Translations under genes and position numbers: made by a program
Notes under the pieces: model-generated
What the model was told of the DNA's origin: nothing
Database searches by the model: none
Seen by the model: the letters and a program-made list of their open reading frames with translations, nothing else
Part shown: piece after piece, positions 57,251 to 64,000 of the stretch
Position numbering within the stretch: position 1 is the first letter of the stretch
How the letters are laid out: the number at the start of each line of letters is the position of its first letter
NCBI RefSeq assembly: GCF_029946185.1
Contig: NZ_JAQSEA010000010.1
Location: 21,176-85,175 of the forward strand
DNA from: Prosthecobacter sp.
GTDB taxonomy: Bacteria > Verrucomicrobiota > Verrucomicrobiia > Verrucomicrobiales > Verrucomicrobiaceae
Direction of reading: 5' to 3'
Length of the DNA stretch: 64,000 nt

Positions 57251-59509
57251 ATGGCTTTGATCATGCTGCGCTCGCTCACCTTCTTTCTTCTCTGCACCTT
57301 CGCTTACGCGGACGAGTTTGACCCACTGCGTGCCGTGGTCAGCAAAGCCGTCGCCAAAGGGAATCCGCCAGGCGCGGTGCTCTGGTTTGAGAGCGGCCCG
57401 CAGAAGATGACCTTCACGACGGGCCAGCGCGCGCTCATTCCAGCAATGGAAGCAATGACGGAGGACACCGTCTTTGATGCCGCATCTCTCACCAAAGTGG
57501 TCGCAACACTCCCGAGTGTCCTGATCCTGATCGAGCAGGGCAAGATCGCGCTGGAGTCGGAAGTGCGCCAATATCTCCCGGAGTTTCGCAGCGGCATCAC
57601 CGTGCGGCATCTCCTCACCCACACCTCCGGTTTGAAGGCGGGTCTTCCCAAGGTGCCGGAATGGACAGGTTATGCAGCAGGCATCGCACACGCCATCTCC
57701 TCAGAGCCAGACGGACCTCCCGACCGCTTCTTCCGCTACTCCGACATCAATTTCATCCTGCTCGGCGAGATCGTGCAACGCGTCAGCGGCATGCGCTTGA
57801 ACGAATTTGCCGCAAAACATGTGTTCGCGCCGCTGCACATGGACTCCACGCGCTTCCTGCCACCAGCCGAATGGATCCCACGCATCGCACCCACAGAGAA
57901 AGACGAAAGCGGCGTCATGCTGCGCGGCGTAGTCCATGACCCCGCCTCACGCAAGATGGGCGGTGTCACCGGCCACGCCGGCCTCTTCACCACCGCCGCC
58001 GATCTGGCCAAATACTCACGCATGATCCTTCAAGACGGCGCAGGCGTCCTCAAACCGGAGACGGTGAAGCTGATGACGGCACCGCAGACGATTGCCACAG
58101 TCTTCGAACGGCGCGGCCTCGGCTGGGACATCGACTCCACTTTCAGCAGGCCGCGTGGCAAAACATTCCCCATCGGTTCCTTCGGCCACACCGGATTCAC
58201 CGGCACAAGTCTATGGATCGCGCCCGCATCGAAGACCTTCGTCATTTTCATGAGCTCACGCCTGCACCCCGAGGGCAAAGGCAGCGTGCGCGATTTGTAT
58301 GAAGAGATCGGTACCGCAGCAGCTCAATGCGTGAAGCTCACCCCCGCCACTGGCCCACCCTGGCCGCGTGCCGAGACCGAAGTTCCCACGGTATTGAATG
58401 GCATCGACGTCCTCGCGCGGCGCAAGTTCGCAGACTTGCAAGGCCTCCGCGTCGGCCTCATTACCAATCAAACCGGCATCGATGCCCAGCGCCACAGCAC
58501 CATCGATCTTCTGGCAAATGCCCCCGGCGTGAAATTGAAAAAACTCTTCAGTCCCGAGCACGGCATTCGTGGCGAACTCGATCAGGAAAAGATCAGCAAC
58601 TCGACCGACAAAAAGACCGGCCTGCCTGTGCTCAGCCTCTTCGGTGAACAGCGCGCACCCACTCAGGACCAACTCGCAGACTTGGATGCCTTGGTGTTCG
58701 ACATTCAAGACATCGGCTGCCGCTTCTACACCTACATCGGCACCATGCGGCTTTGCATGGAGGCCGCAGCGAAAGCGAAGAAAGCTTTCTACGTGCTGGA
58801 CCGCGTCAATCCCATCGGCGGCATCCAAGTGGAAGGCCCCGCAGCCATCGATGCCGAAAAACCCACCGCCACCCACGCCATCCCTCTGCGCCACGGCATG
58901 ACCGCCGGCGAACTCGCCGCCATGATGAACGCCGAGCGCAGCATCGGCTGCGACTTAAAGGTGATCCCCGTCGAAGGCTGGCAGCGCCACATGCTCTACG
59001 ATCAAACCGGGCTGCCTTGGATTAATCCCTCGCCCAACATGCGCTCATTGAATGCCGCGCTGCTCTATCCAGGCGTCGGCCTCCTGGAGTTCAGCATCAC
59101 CGTCGGGCGCGGCACAGACACCCCGTTCGAAATCCTCGGCGCACCCTACGTGGACGACCTGCGGCTCTCGTATGAACTCAACAAACTGGGCCTTGCAGGT
59201 ATCCAGTTCACCCCGCTGCGCTTCACGCCCACCGCGAGCATTTTCAAAGGCGAGGCATGCGGCGGCGTGCGCATGGCCATCACAGATCGCACTGCATTGC
59301 ATGCGGTCGATGTGGGCATTGCCATCGCCTGCACATTGCAGCGGCTTTACCCAAAAGAGTTTAAGCTGAGCCTGGTGGATACCCTGCTCAATCGCGCCGC
59401 CAGTGTGAAGGCGCTGCGCAGTGGCGAGACATGGAAAAAGGTGTTGGCAGGCTGGGTCGCGGAGACGCAGGTGTTTGAGGCGAGAAGGCGGACCTACCTC
59501 CGCTATTGA
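57251..59509 (+). CDS. Serine hydrolase (beta-lactamase fold) fused to NamZ-like DUF1343
   Basis: 752 aa with signal peptide FFLLCTFAYA. Residues about 23-365 are a class-C beta-lactamase-like serine hydrolase with SLTK (Ser79/Lys82), YSD and GHTGFTG motifs; such domains act as esterases or D,D-peptidases. Residues about 378-752 are DUF1343, the NamZ exo-beta-N-acetylmuramidase family (GLRVGLITNQTGID, LFSPEHGIRGELDQ, FDIQDIGCRFYTYIGTM, NPSPNMRSLNAALLYPG). Together they suggest degradation of peptidoglycan fragments outside the cytoplasm. It is followed by a sugar-binding lipoprotein 33 nt later. Confidence 0.93.
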   Translation: MALIMLRSLTFFLLCTFAYADEFDPLRAVVSKAVAKGNPPGAVLWFESGPQKMTFTTGQRALIPAMEAMTEDTVFDAASLTKVVATLPSVLILIEQGKIALESEVRQYLPEFRSGITVRHLLTHTSGLKAGLPKVPEWTGYAAGIAHAISSEPDGPPDRFFRYSDINFILLGEIVQRVSGMRLNEFAAKHVFAPLHMDSTRFLPPAEWIPRIAPTEKDESGVMLRGVVHDPASRKMGGVTGHAGLFTTAADLAKYSRMILQDGAGVLKPETVKLMTAPQTIATVFERRGLGWDIDSTFSRPRGKTFPIGSFGHTGFTGTSLWIAPASKTFVIFMSSRLHPEGKGSVRDLYEEIGTAAAQCVKLTPATGPPWPRAETEVPTVLNGIDVLARRKFADLQGLRVGLITNQTGIDAQRHSTIDLLANAPGVKLKKLFSPEHGIRGELDQEKISNSTDKKTGLPVLSLFGEQRAPTQDQLADLDALVFDIQDIGCRFYTYIGTMRLCMEAAAKAKKAFYVLDRVNPIGGIQVEGPAAIDAEKPTATHAIPLRHGMTAGELAAMMNAERSIGCDLKVIPVEGWQRHMLYDQTGLPWINPSPNMRSLNAALLYPGVGLLEFSITVGRGTDTPFEILGAPYVDDLRLSYELNKLGLAGIQFTPLRFTPTASIFKGEACGGVRMAITDRTALHAVDVGIAIACTLQRLYPKEFKLSLVDTLLNRAASVKALRSGETWKKVLAGWVAETQVFEARRRTYLRY

Positions 59510-59542
59510 TGGAGAGGAAGAGTCCGTGCTACCATGCAGCAG

Positions 59543-60493
59543 ATGAAATCCCGCCGCTTCCTTCTCGCCTTCACCCTCCTGATTGTCGCCTGCGGCAAAA
59601 CTACGGATGAGCATGCGGCATCGCGGGGCACCATCGCAGTATCCTTGCTCTCATTGCAGAACCCCTTTTTCAAAGTCATCGGCGACAGCATCATCGCCGA
59701 AGCAAAAAAGAACGGCTATGACACGCTCGTGGTCAGTGCAGATGGCGACGTCGCACGCCAGAGCAATCAGATCAAAGACTTCATCGTGAAGGATGTCGCC
59801 GCCATCGTGTTGAGTCCCACAGATTCCAAGGCGATCGTGACCGTCATCCAGGAGGCAAACGCCGCCGCTATTCCCGTCTTCACCGTGGATGTTCCCTGCA
59901 ACGAGCCCGGTGTGAAAATCGTGACGCAAGTGGCCACCGACAACTTCGGCGGCGGCAAAATGGCGGCAGAGGCCATGATCGAAGCGCTGCAAGGGCAGGG
60001 CGGGAAGATCGGCGTGCTCGACATGAAGCAAGTGGAGTCCTGCATCCTGCGCGTGAAAGGCTTCAAAGAAGTTCTGGCTGCCTACAACGCCACGGCGGCG
60101 AGAAAGATCGAGATCGTGAGCGAGCTCGACTGCGGCGGCGCGAATGACAAGGGCTACAAAGCCACCGAAGACATGCTGCAGGCACAGCCAGATCTCGTCG
60201 GCATCTTTGCCATCAATGACCCCGGCGCGCTCGGCGCACGCGGTGCCATTGAGAAGGCGGGCCGCACTGACAAAGTCGTCATCATCGGCTTCGATGGCCA
60301 GCCCGAAGGCAAACAAGCCATCAAAGAAGGCAAGATCTACGCCGACCCCATCCAGTTCCCCGACAAAATGGGCGCTGAAGTCGTGCGCGCATTCATGCGC
60401 TACTCCAAAGGCGAAGAGCTCCCGCCGCAGCTGCTCATCCCGACCAGCCTGTATCGCAAAGCCGATGGCGTGGCCGATGCTTCGCTGAAATGA
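59543..60493 (+). CDS. Orphan sugar-binding lipoprotein (RbsB/periplasmic-binding type)
   Basis: 316 aa from ATG 59543 (alternative ATG 59534); lipobox LLIVAC. Type I periplasmic-binding fold: VSLLSLQNPFFKVIGDSI, FIVKDVAAIVLSPTDSKAI, VATDNFGGGKMAAEAM and VVIIGFDGQPEGKQAIKEG. This is the ribose/galactose-type family, which delivers a sugar to an ABC importer. No permease or ATPase is encoded near it, so it may feed a distant transporter or act as a sensor. Following the NamZ fusion, a MurNAc-derived or other sugar is possible (inference). Confidence 0.9.
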   Translation: MKSRRFLLAFTLLIVACGKTTDEHAASRGTIAVSLLSLQNPFFKVIGDSIIAEAKKNGYDTLVVSADGDVARQSNQIKDFIVKDVAAIVLSPTDSKAIVTVIQEANAAAIPVFTVDVPCNEPGVKIVTQVATDNFGGGKMAAEAMIEALQGQGGKIGVLDMKQVESCILRVKGFKEVLAAYNATAARKIEIVSELDCGGANDKGYKATEDMLQAQPDLVGIFAINDPGALGARGAIEKAGRTDKVVIIGFDGQPEGKQAIKEGKIYADPIQFPDKMGAEVVRAFMRYSKGEELPPQLLIPTSLYRKADGVADASLK

Positions 60494-60497
60494 TCCC

Positions 60498-61043
60498 ATG
60501 CTCAATCTCATGAACCCGCTCACCCTCCTCACCTTGCTGGCGCTCGGCGCAGCCACTGTCTCTGCGGCAGAGCCGAAACCCGAATCTGAATTCACCACCA
60601 CCGACCCGAAGAAGGTCAAAATCTTAGAGGACTCATCCCGCGAAAAAGATCCCGAGATCGATCACTTCAAGCATCTCTGCCCCGGTCTCGGTGGCTATCA
60701 GGTCATCCATGAAGGCGGCGATCTCCGCAGCTGGATCAATCTGATTTTCGACGGCAACAAAACCGACCTCATGGGCGATACTCTCAGCGCCTGCCCCGGC
60801 CAGTTCCCCGCAAAAGCCAACGACGTCGTGCAATGGCGCGGCCTCCGCCAGGGCGGCTCCTTCATCCCATACGCAATCATCTACCGCATGATGTCGAGCG
60901 CCGATGACGAAAAGCAGACGCGCCTCGAAACGCTCGTCATCATCAAGCTCGACAAGGATAAATCGACCATCGTCGGGCATGTGCCCGCGAAGGAAGGAAA
61001 TGAAAAAGCCGAACTGCTGGCGGACAAGCTGTGCAAGCCCTGA
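60498..61043 (+). CDS. Hypothetical exported protein
   Basis: 181 aa, 4 nt after the previous gene. Signal peptide MNPLTLLTLLALGAATVSA, then a compact domain with two Cys (HLCPGLGGYQVI, LSACPGQFP) and YAIIYRMMSSADDEKQTRLETLVIIKLDKDKS. No family recognised. Probably the third gene of the NamZ-fusion transcription unit. Confidence 0.6.
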   Translation: MLNLMNPLTLLTLLALGAATVSAAEPKPESEFTTTDPKKVKILEDSSREKDPEIDHFKHLCPGLGGYQVIHEGGDLRSWINLIFDGNKTDLMGDTLSACPGQFPAKANDVVQWRGLRQGGSFIPYAIIYRMMSSADDEKQTRLETLVIIKLDKDKSTIVGHVPAKEGNEKAELLADKLCKP

Positions 61044-61224
61044 GCAAAAACGCATGAAGACCGTTATGAATGGCACTCGGTTAAGGCATAGCCTCGTTCG
61101 CTTTTGCAGTTCCAAGGGCATCGAATTTGTCGCCTCGGCATTTCCTTGGCAGCATGCTGCTATAGCAGTTGCCAAAACGCATTTCCGTTTAGTTGACTGT
61201 CTCTTGCTCGAAGAGGGTGGCTCC

Positions 61225-61365
61225 GACGGCGGCTGGCTGAGAGCCGCCAGCCCTACCTGCGCTGGGCATAGGCATGCTCGGCGCGAGGTAGAGCCCTTGG
61301 TCCTCCAAGCGCCGTCGAGCGTCGCCATGCGTCGCTTTCCGGGAAGCCGTTTTGGAAAACGCTAC
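61225..61365 (+). repeat. Repeat B, copy 1 (with insertion)
   Basis: GACGGCGGCTGGCTGAGAGC to GTTTTGGAAAACGCTAC. Internal hairpin GGCTGG...CCAGCC. The reverse complement of the right-edge copy (63881-63975) matches both halves closely; this copy has about 50 extra bases in the middle. It lies in the 531-bp stretch 61044-61574, which I judge free of genes. Confidence 0.75.
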
Positions 61366-61389
61366 ATCCTTCATCACATGGCTCCGCCG

Positions 61390-61535
61390 CACACCAGTCC
61401 CAACGGGACTGCGCATCATAGCGAAGGGTTGCCGAGCCTCAGCGAGGCTACCCTGGGGCCCCGCCATCAAATCCGGAAAGCAAACCCAGCACCCCGCTAC
61501 ACCCCACGCTCACCAGCAGCGTTTGCAAAAAGCCC
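61390..61535 (+). repeat. Repeat A, copy 1
   Basis: About 145 bp shared in direct orientation with 62516-62656. Recognisable blocks are CACCAGTCCCAACGGGACTGCG (stem-loop AGTCCC/GGGACT), GAGCCTCAGCGAGGC (stem-loop), ACCCTGG, GGAAGCAAACC-type and CTCACCAGCAGCG. It lies directly before the SGNH-hydrolase gene. Confidence 0.75.
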
Positions 61536-61574
61536 CGCCATGCAGAGAGAGGATCGCCACCTTCACAACCCACG

Positions 61575-62462
61575 ATGAATGCTTTTAAACGAATGCCGCT
61601 CAGGTCTGTGATTTCATTCATCCAATGCTCCCGACGCACACTGTTGCTGGCAGCTCTTGCCACCTGCTTCTGCTGGAATGTGCAGGCCGCCGACGAGGTG
61701 CCGCACGTGCGCATCCTCTTTCTCGGCAACAGCTACACCGCGTTCAATCTCCTGCCCGGCATGGTGGGCGAGCTCATGCTTTCCTCCCAGATGCTGGCTC
61801 CGCATATCGGCAGCAATTTAGAGGGCAGCTACACGCTGGAGCGTCACACCACCAATCCAGAGGGCATGGCCTTGCTGAAAAAAGGCGCCGATGACGGCAA
61901 GCCCTGGGATGTCGTCGTGGTGCAGGAGCACAGCGTCGTGTCTGCTGCCGCTGCGGTGGATGAAGATGCCAGACTGCTGATGGAAAACGGTCTCTCCAAG
62001 CTCGTCAAATCCGCCCACGAATTAAACCCCAAAGTGCTCGTCGTCGTTTTTCAGGTGTGGGCGCGGCACGAAAGACTTTGGAAAGAAAAGTCCCCCGATG
62101 CACTCGCGACGGGCGCAGAGCCTGCGCAGGCACGTGCTCGCACCCACCTCGCGAATGCAAACGCCGTGAAGGCGGCCCAGGAAAAAAATCCAGGTGCAAA
62201 GATCATTGTCAGCCCCGTGGGGGATTTCTGGTGGCTGGTCCATGATGTCTATCCGGCCATGTCGCTTTACGCCGAGGATGGCATGCATCCCGACCTCATG
62301 GGAACATTGCTCAGCGCGTATGTCATCGCCGGCAGCATCGGCGGACGAGAAGTGATCGAACAGTCCACGTGGATGCCGCCAGACTGCCCTGCAGTGCAGG
62401 TGGCGCGAGTGAAGAAGACGGTGCTGGACCACCCCGAAGTGTTCAAGGCGGCAGGGAAATGA
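61575..62462 (+). CDS. SGNH-hydrolase-like exported protein
   Basis: 295 aa. An N-terminal signal region (TLLLAALATCFCWNVQA) precedes ILFLGNSYTAFNLLPGM, the block-I GxS region of SGNH/GDSL-type esterases, and a C-terminal DGMHPDLMGTLLSAYV with the Asp-x-x-His dyad. WDVVVVQEHS corresponds to block II/III. Many such proteins deacylate polysaccharides or lipids. The gene is flanked by the two direct A repeats. Confidence 0.85.
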   Translation: MNAFKRMPLRSVISFIQCSRRTLLLAALATCFCWNVQAADEVPHVRILFLGNSYTAFNLLPGMVGELMLSSQMLAPHIGSNLEGSYTLERHTTNPEGMALLKKGADDGKPWDVVVVQEHSVVSAAAAVDEDARLLMENGLSKLVKSAHELNPKVLVVVFQVWARHERLWKEKSPDALATGAEPAQARARTHLANANAVKAAQEKNPGAKIIVSPVGDFWWLVHDVYPAMSLYAEDGMHPDLMGTLLSAYVIAGSIGGREVIEQSTWMPPDCPAVQVARVKKTVLDHPEVFKAAGK

Positions 62463-62515
62463 TACCACGATCTATTGGAAAATAGGTCTGTTACATCTTT
62501 GCGGATGTCAACCCC

Positions 62516-62656
62516 GCCATGCACCAGCCCTGAATGGGCTGCGTAGTCCAGCCCAGGGTCAGACGAGCCTCAGCGAGGCGACCCTGGGTATGGCAGACAA
62601 TTCCGGGAAGCAAACCGAGCACTCCGCAACATCGCCCCACTCACCAGCAGCGTCCG
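62516..62656 (+). repeat. Repeat A, copy 2
   Basis: Direct copy of 61390-61535, with blocks CACCAGCCCTGAATGGGCTGCG (compensated stem changes), GAGCCTCAGCGAGGCGACCCTGGG, GGGAAGCAAACC and CTCACCAGCAGCG. Loop changes with conserved stems indicate that hairpin structure, not sequence alone, is kept. Fills the 219-bp gap 62463-62681. Confidence 0.75.
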
Positions 62657-62681
62657 CACTCTGTCCCGCCGCAGAAGTCCA

Positions 62682-63302
62682 TCACTTGGGCCGCCAGGTG
62701 GTGACGTCATCCCCTGTGCTCGGAGCCTGGTCTTTGCCACTGCTGTAAACAGCCACCTTCGTGACCAGATGCGCCGCCTGATTCGCCGAGAACTTGGGCT
62801 CAGTGTTGCTGGTGTCGGGATTCTTCACCTGATTGTCACCATTCGTGTCGAGCAGGATGTGATAAGGCTGCCCATACATGTCGGCGAGCTTGTAGGGTCG
62901 TGCAGCACCCACCAGTCCATGGCGACCATTATTCCCAGGGGGGAATGCTACGAAAGGCGTGCGCTTGGGATTCAAATCCACCGTGCCGCTTGATGCTGGA
63001 GGAATACCCATGAGAGTGTCCACCAGCGAGTTGTTGCCATCGGTGAGCAGTTCGGCTGCGTCCTCACCATTGGCTCCTTGGCTGGTGGCAACAATGGGCC
63101 AGCGATTGTAGTCGGTCTGGTAGTGGTCGATGCCATTCTTGAGATCCATCAGCACCGTTCGCACTTTCAGACGATTGGCTTGGTCGATGGCGTTACTGAT
63201 TCCCGCCGCCGTCAGGCTGGCAAGGATCGCGATGATGGTGATCGTAATGAGCAGTTCGATCAGGGTGAACGCTCTCGTGGCCGGTTGCCGGTGCGTTTTC
63301 AT
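62682..63302 (-). CDS. Type II secretion/type IV pilus-like pseudopilin
   Basis: 206 aa from ATG 63302. A prepilin leader (RAFTLIELLITITIIAILASL) has the processing site before FTLIE, with Glu at +5. A variable globular part follows (NGIDHYQTDYNRWP, YGQPYHILLDTNGDNQ), of GspG type in layout. PVC genomes carry many orphan pseudopilins. No secretion-system gene is adjacent. Divergent from the GreA-like gene. Confidence 0.9.
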   Translation of the reverse strand: MKTHRQPATRAFTLIELLITITIIAILASLTAAGISNAIDQANRLKVRTVLMDLKNGIDHYQTDYNRWPIVATSQGANGEDAAELLTDGNNSLVDTLMGIPPASSGTVDLNPKRTPFVAFPPGNNGRHGLVGAARPYKLADMYGQPYHILLDTNGDNQVKNPDTSNTEPKFSANQAAHLVTKVAVYSSGKDQAPSTGDDVTTWRPK

Positions 63303-63393
63303 AATATAATAATACCTGAAATGGCAGCCGGGGGTCAATGCTGCTTTTTCATCCTTGAACCATCTGTCGAAACAGCGCACGGCTTGCCTCCCC

Positions 63394-63864
63394 GTGAACA
63401 AGCAAGCCGTCCTCGATCAAATCCTCTCCGTGCTCCATTCCGAACTCGCCGCTCTCACCCGCGCCGCCCAGAGTTCCTTTGCCGCAGCCACAGACCCCGA
63501 CAGCAAGGCGGAAAACAAGTACGACACCCGCACCCTGGAGGCCTCCTACGTCGCCCGTGGCCAGGCCCAGCGCGTGGCGGAGCTCCAGCAGGCCGTGCAG
63601 GCCTTCACGGCCTTTTCAGCCCGCACCCTGGAGTCAGGCGTCACCATCACCCTCGGCTCCTTGGTCACCCTCGCTCTTCCTGCGGAAGCCGCCCACTATT
63701 TCATCGGCCCCTTCGCCGGAGGCACCGAGATCCTGCACGAAGGCACCGAGATCGTCGTCATCACCGCCGCCTCAGCCCTCGGTCAGAAACTCATGGGCAG
63801 ACGGGCAGGAGAGTCCATCCCCCTGCAGCCCGGCCTCTCAGCCAAAATCACCACGGTGCAATAA
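63394..63864 (+). CDS. GreA/GreB-like transcription elongation factor
   Basis: 156 aa from GTG 63394; the ATG further upstream lies in the promoter region of the divergent gene. The N-terminal coiled coil (LHSELAALTRAAQSSFAAA, ENKYDTRTLEASYVARGQAQR) is followed by the C-terminal FKBP-like domain (LVTLALPAEAAHYFIGPFAGG, SALGQKLMGRRAGESI). Acidic residues that would enter the RNA polymerase channel (TDPDSKAENKYD) are at the turn. Probably relieves paused RNA polymerase. Confidence 0.8.
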   Translation: MNKQAVLDQILSVLHSELAALTRAAQSSFAAATDPDSKAENKYDTRTLEASYVARGQAQRVAELQQAVQAFTAFSARTLESGVTITLGSLVTLALPAEAAHYFIGPFAGGTEILHEGTEIVVITAASALGQKLMGRRAGESIPLQPGLSAKITTVQ

Positions 63865-63880
63865 ACTTGCTTCCAGCTAG

Positions 63881-63975
63881 AGCGTTTTCCAAAACTGATT
63901 TCCGGAAAGCGGCGCATGGTGACGCGCGCAAGCCCAGCGCTGGTGGGGCTGGCTGTCCTCAGCCAGCCGCCGTCG
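63881..63975 (-). repeat. Repeat B, copy 2
   Basis: Inverted relative to copy 1: on the minus strand it reads GACGGCGGCTGGCTGAGGAC to CAGTTTTGGAAAACGCT. Internal stem GGCTGGCT...AGCCAGCC is perfect (8 bp). It follows the GreA-like gene and reaches close to the right window edge; no gene is visible in 63865-64000. Confidence 0.75.
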
Positions 63976-64000
63976 AAGCCCATGATCTGCGATCAAGAAA

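Noticed and set aside
60904-61578. 224-aa plus-strand ORF in the gap after the exported protein
   Set aside because: It translates the B and A repeats, and a similar peptide arises from the other B copy; the signal is repeat DNA, not a gene.
1-64000. tRNA, rRNA, CRISPR, integrase or attachment sites
   Set aside because: I looked for T-loop words, regularly spaced repeats and recombinase motifs by eye and found none; a tRNA or Rfam scan could still reveal a weak hit.

Overview
The window reads as chromosomal DNA of a Verrucomicrobium (PVC superphylum), probably near Prosthecobacter/Verrucomicrobium. Evidence: high GC; two very large secreted dehydrogenase-like proteins with a CxxCH heme motif of the type almost restricted to Planctomycetes and Verrucomicrobia; Gfo/Idh/MocA oxidoreductases; a DUF1343/NamZ fusion; and several families of short hairpin intergenic repeats. 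The taxon is inferred from gene content, not from a marker gene. I saw no rRNA, tRNA, CRISPR array, integrase or intact insertion sequence.

Layout. 1-3.5 kb: nrdB-nrdA on the minus strand behind two NrdR-like boxes; NrdB looks like a class Ic-type subunit with Leu at the radical-tyrosine position. 3.5-7.2 kb: amidase lipoprotein, TPR-AAA+ ATPase, TPR membrane protein, small ORF. 7.2-12.9 kb: PVC heme dehydrogenase, TMEM43-like protein, Ser/Thr kinase fused to a receiver domain. 12.9-16.6 kb: lipoprotein, oxidoreductase, MOSC and MobA proteins, DUF5329 protein, RsmE. 16.7-18.2 kb: unknown membrane protein with a duplicated C-terminal unit. 18.3-21.8 kb: Xaa-Pro aminopeptidase and an HtrA-like pair, one active and one catalytically dead. 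21.9-25.3 kb: lipoamide dehydrogenase, small membrane protein, overlapping small-protein/nucleotidyltransferase pair, amidohydrolase. 25.3-27.0 kb: small accessory region with a 40-bp palindromic operator, membrane protein plus XRE regulator, and a frameshifted E1-alpha pseudogene. 27.0-33.3 kb: second PVC heme dehydrogenase, PAS-AraC regulator, GNAT protein, RecD2 helicase.

33.3-47.0 kb is the most coherent system: nine co-directional, mostly overlapping genes encoding a coiled-coil membrane protein, MoxR, a membrane protein with a GATase-like domain, an ABC ATPase, two paralogous ABC permeases, a DUF58 protein, a BatA-like VWA protein and a double-VWA protein. It joins a MoxR/DUF58/VWA module to an ABC-2 transporter, presumably as an envelope machine of unknown substrate.

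47.1-64.0 kb: Gfo/Idh/MocA protein with a strong terminator, YqgE/AlgH protein, repeat-rich secreted protein with its partner, FmdB-like protein, AraC regulator, RlmN, cyclic-nucleotide-binding protein, 21-residue LRR lipoprotein, serine hydrolase-NamZ fusion, orphan sugar-binding lipoprotein, SGNH hydrolase, pseudopilin and GreA-like factor. Two repeat families (A and B) punctuate the last 3 kb. Most long antisense ORFs in the supplied track are shadows caused by GC-rich codon usage.
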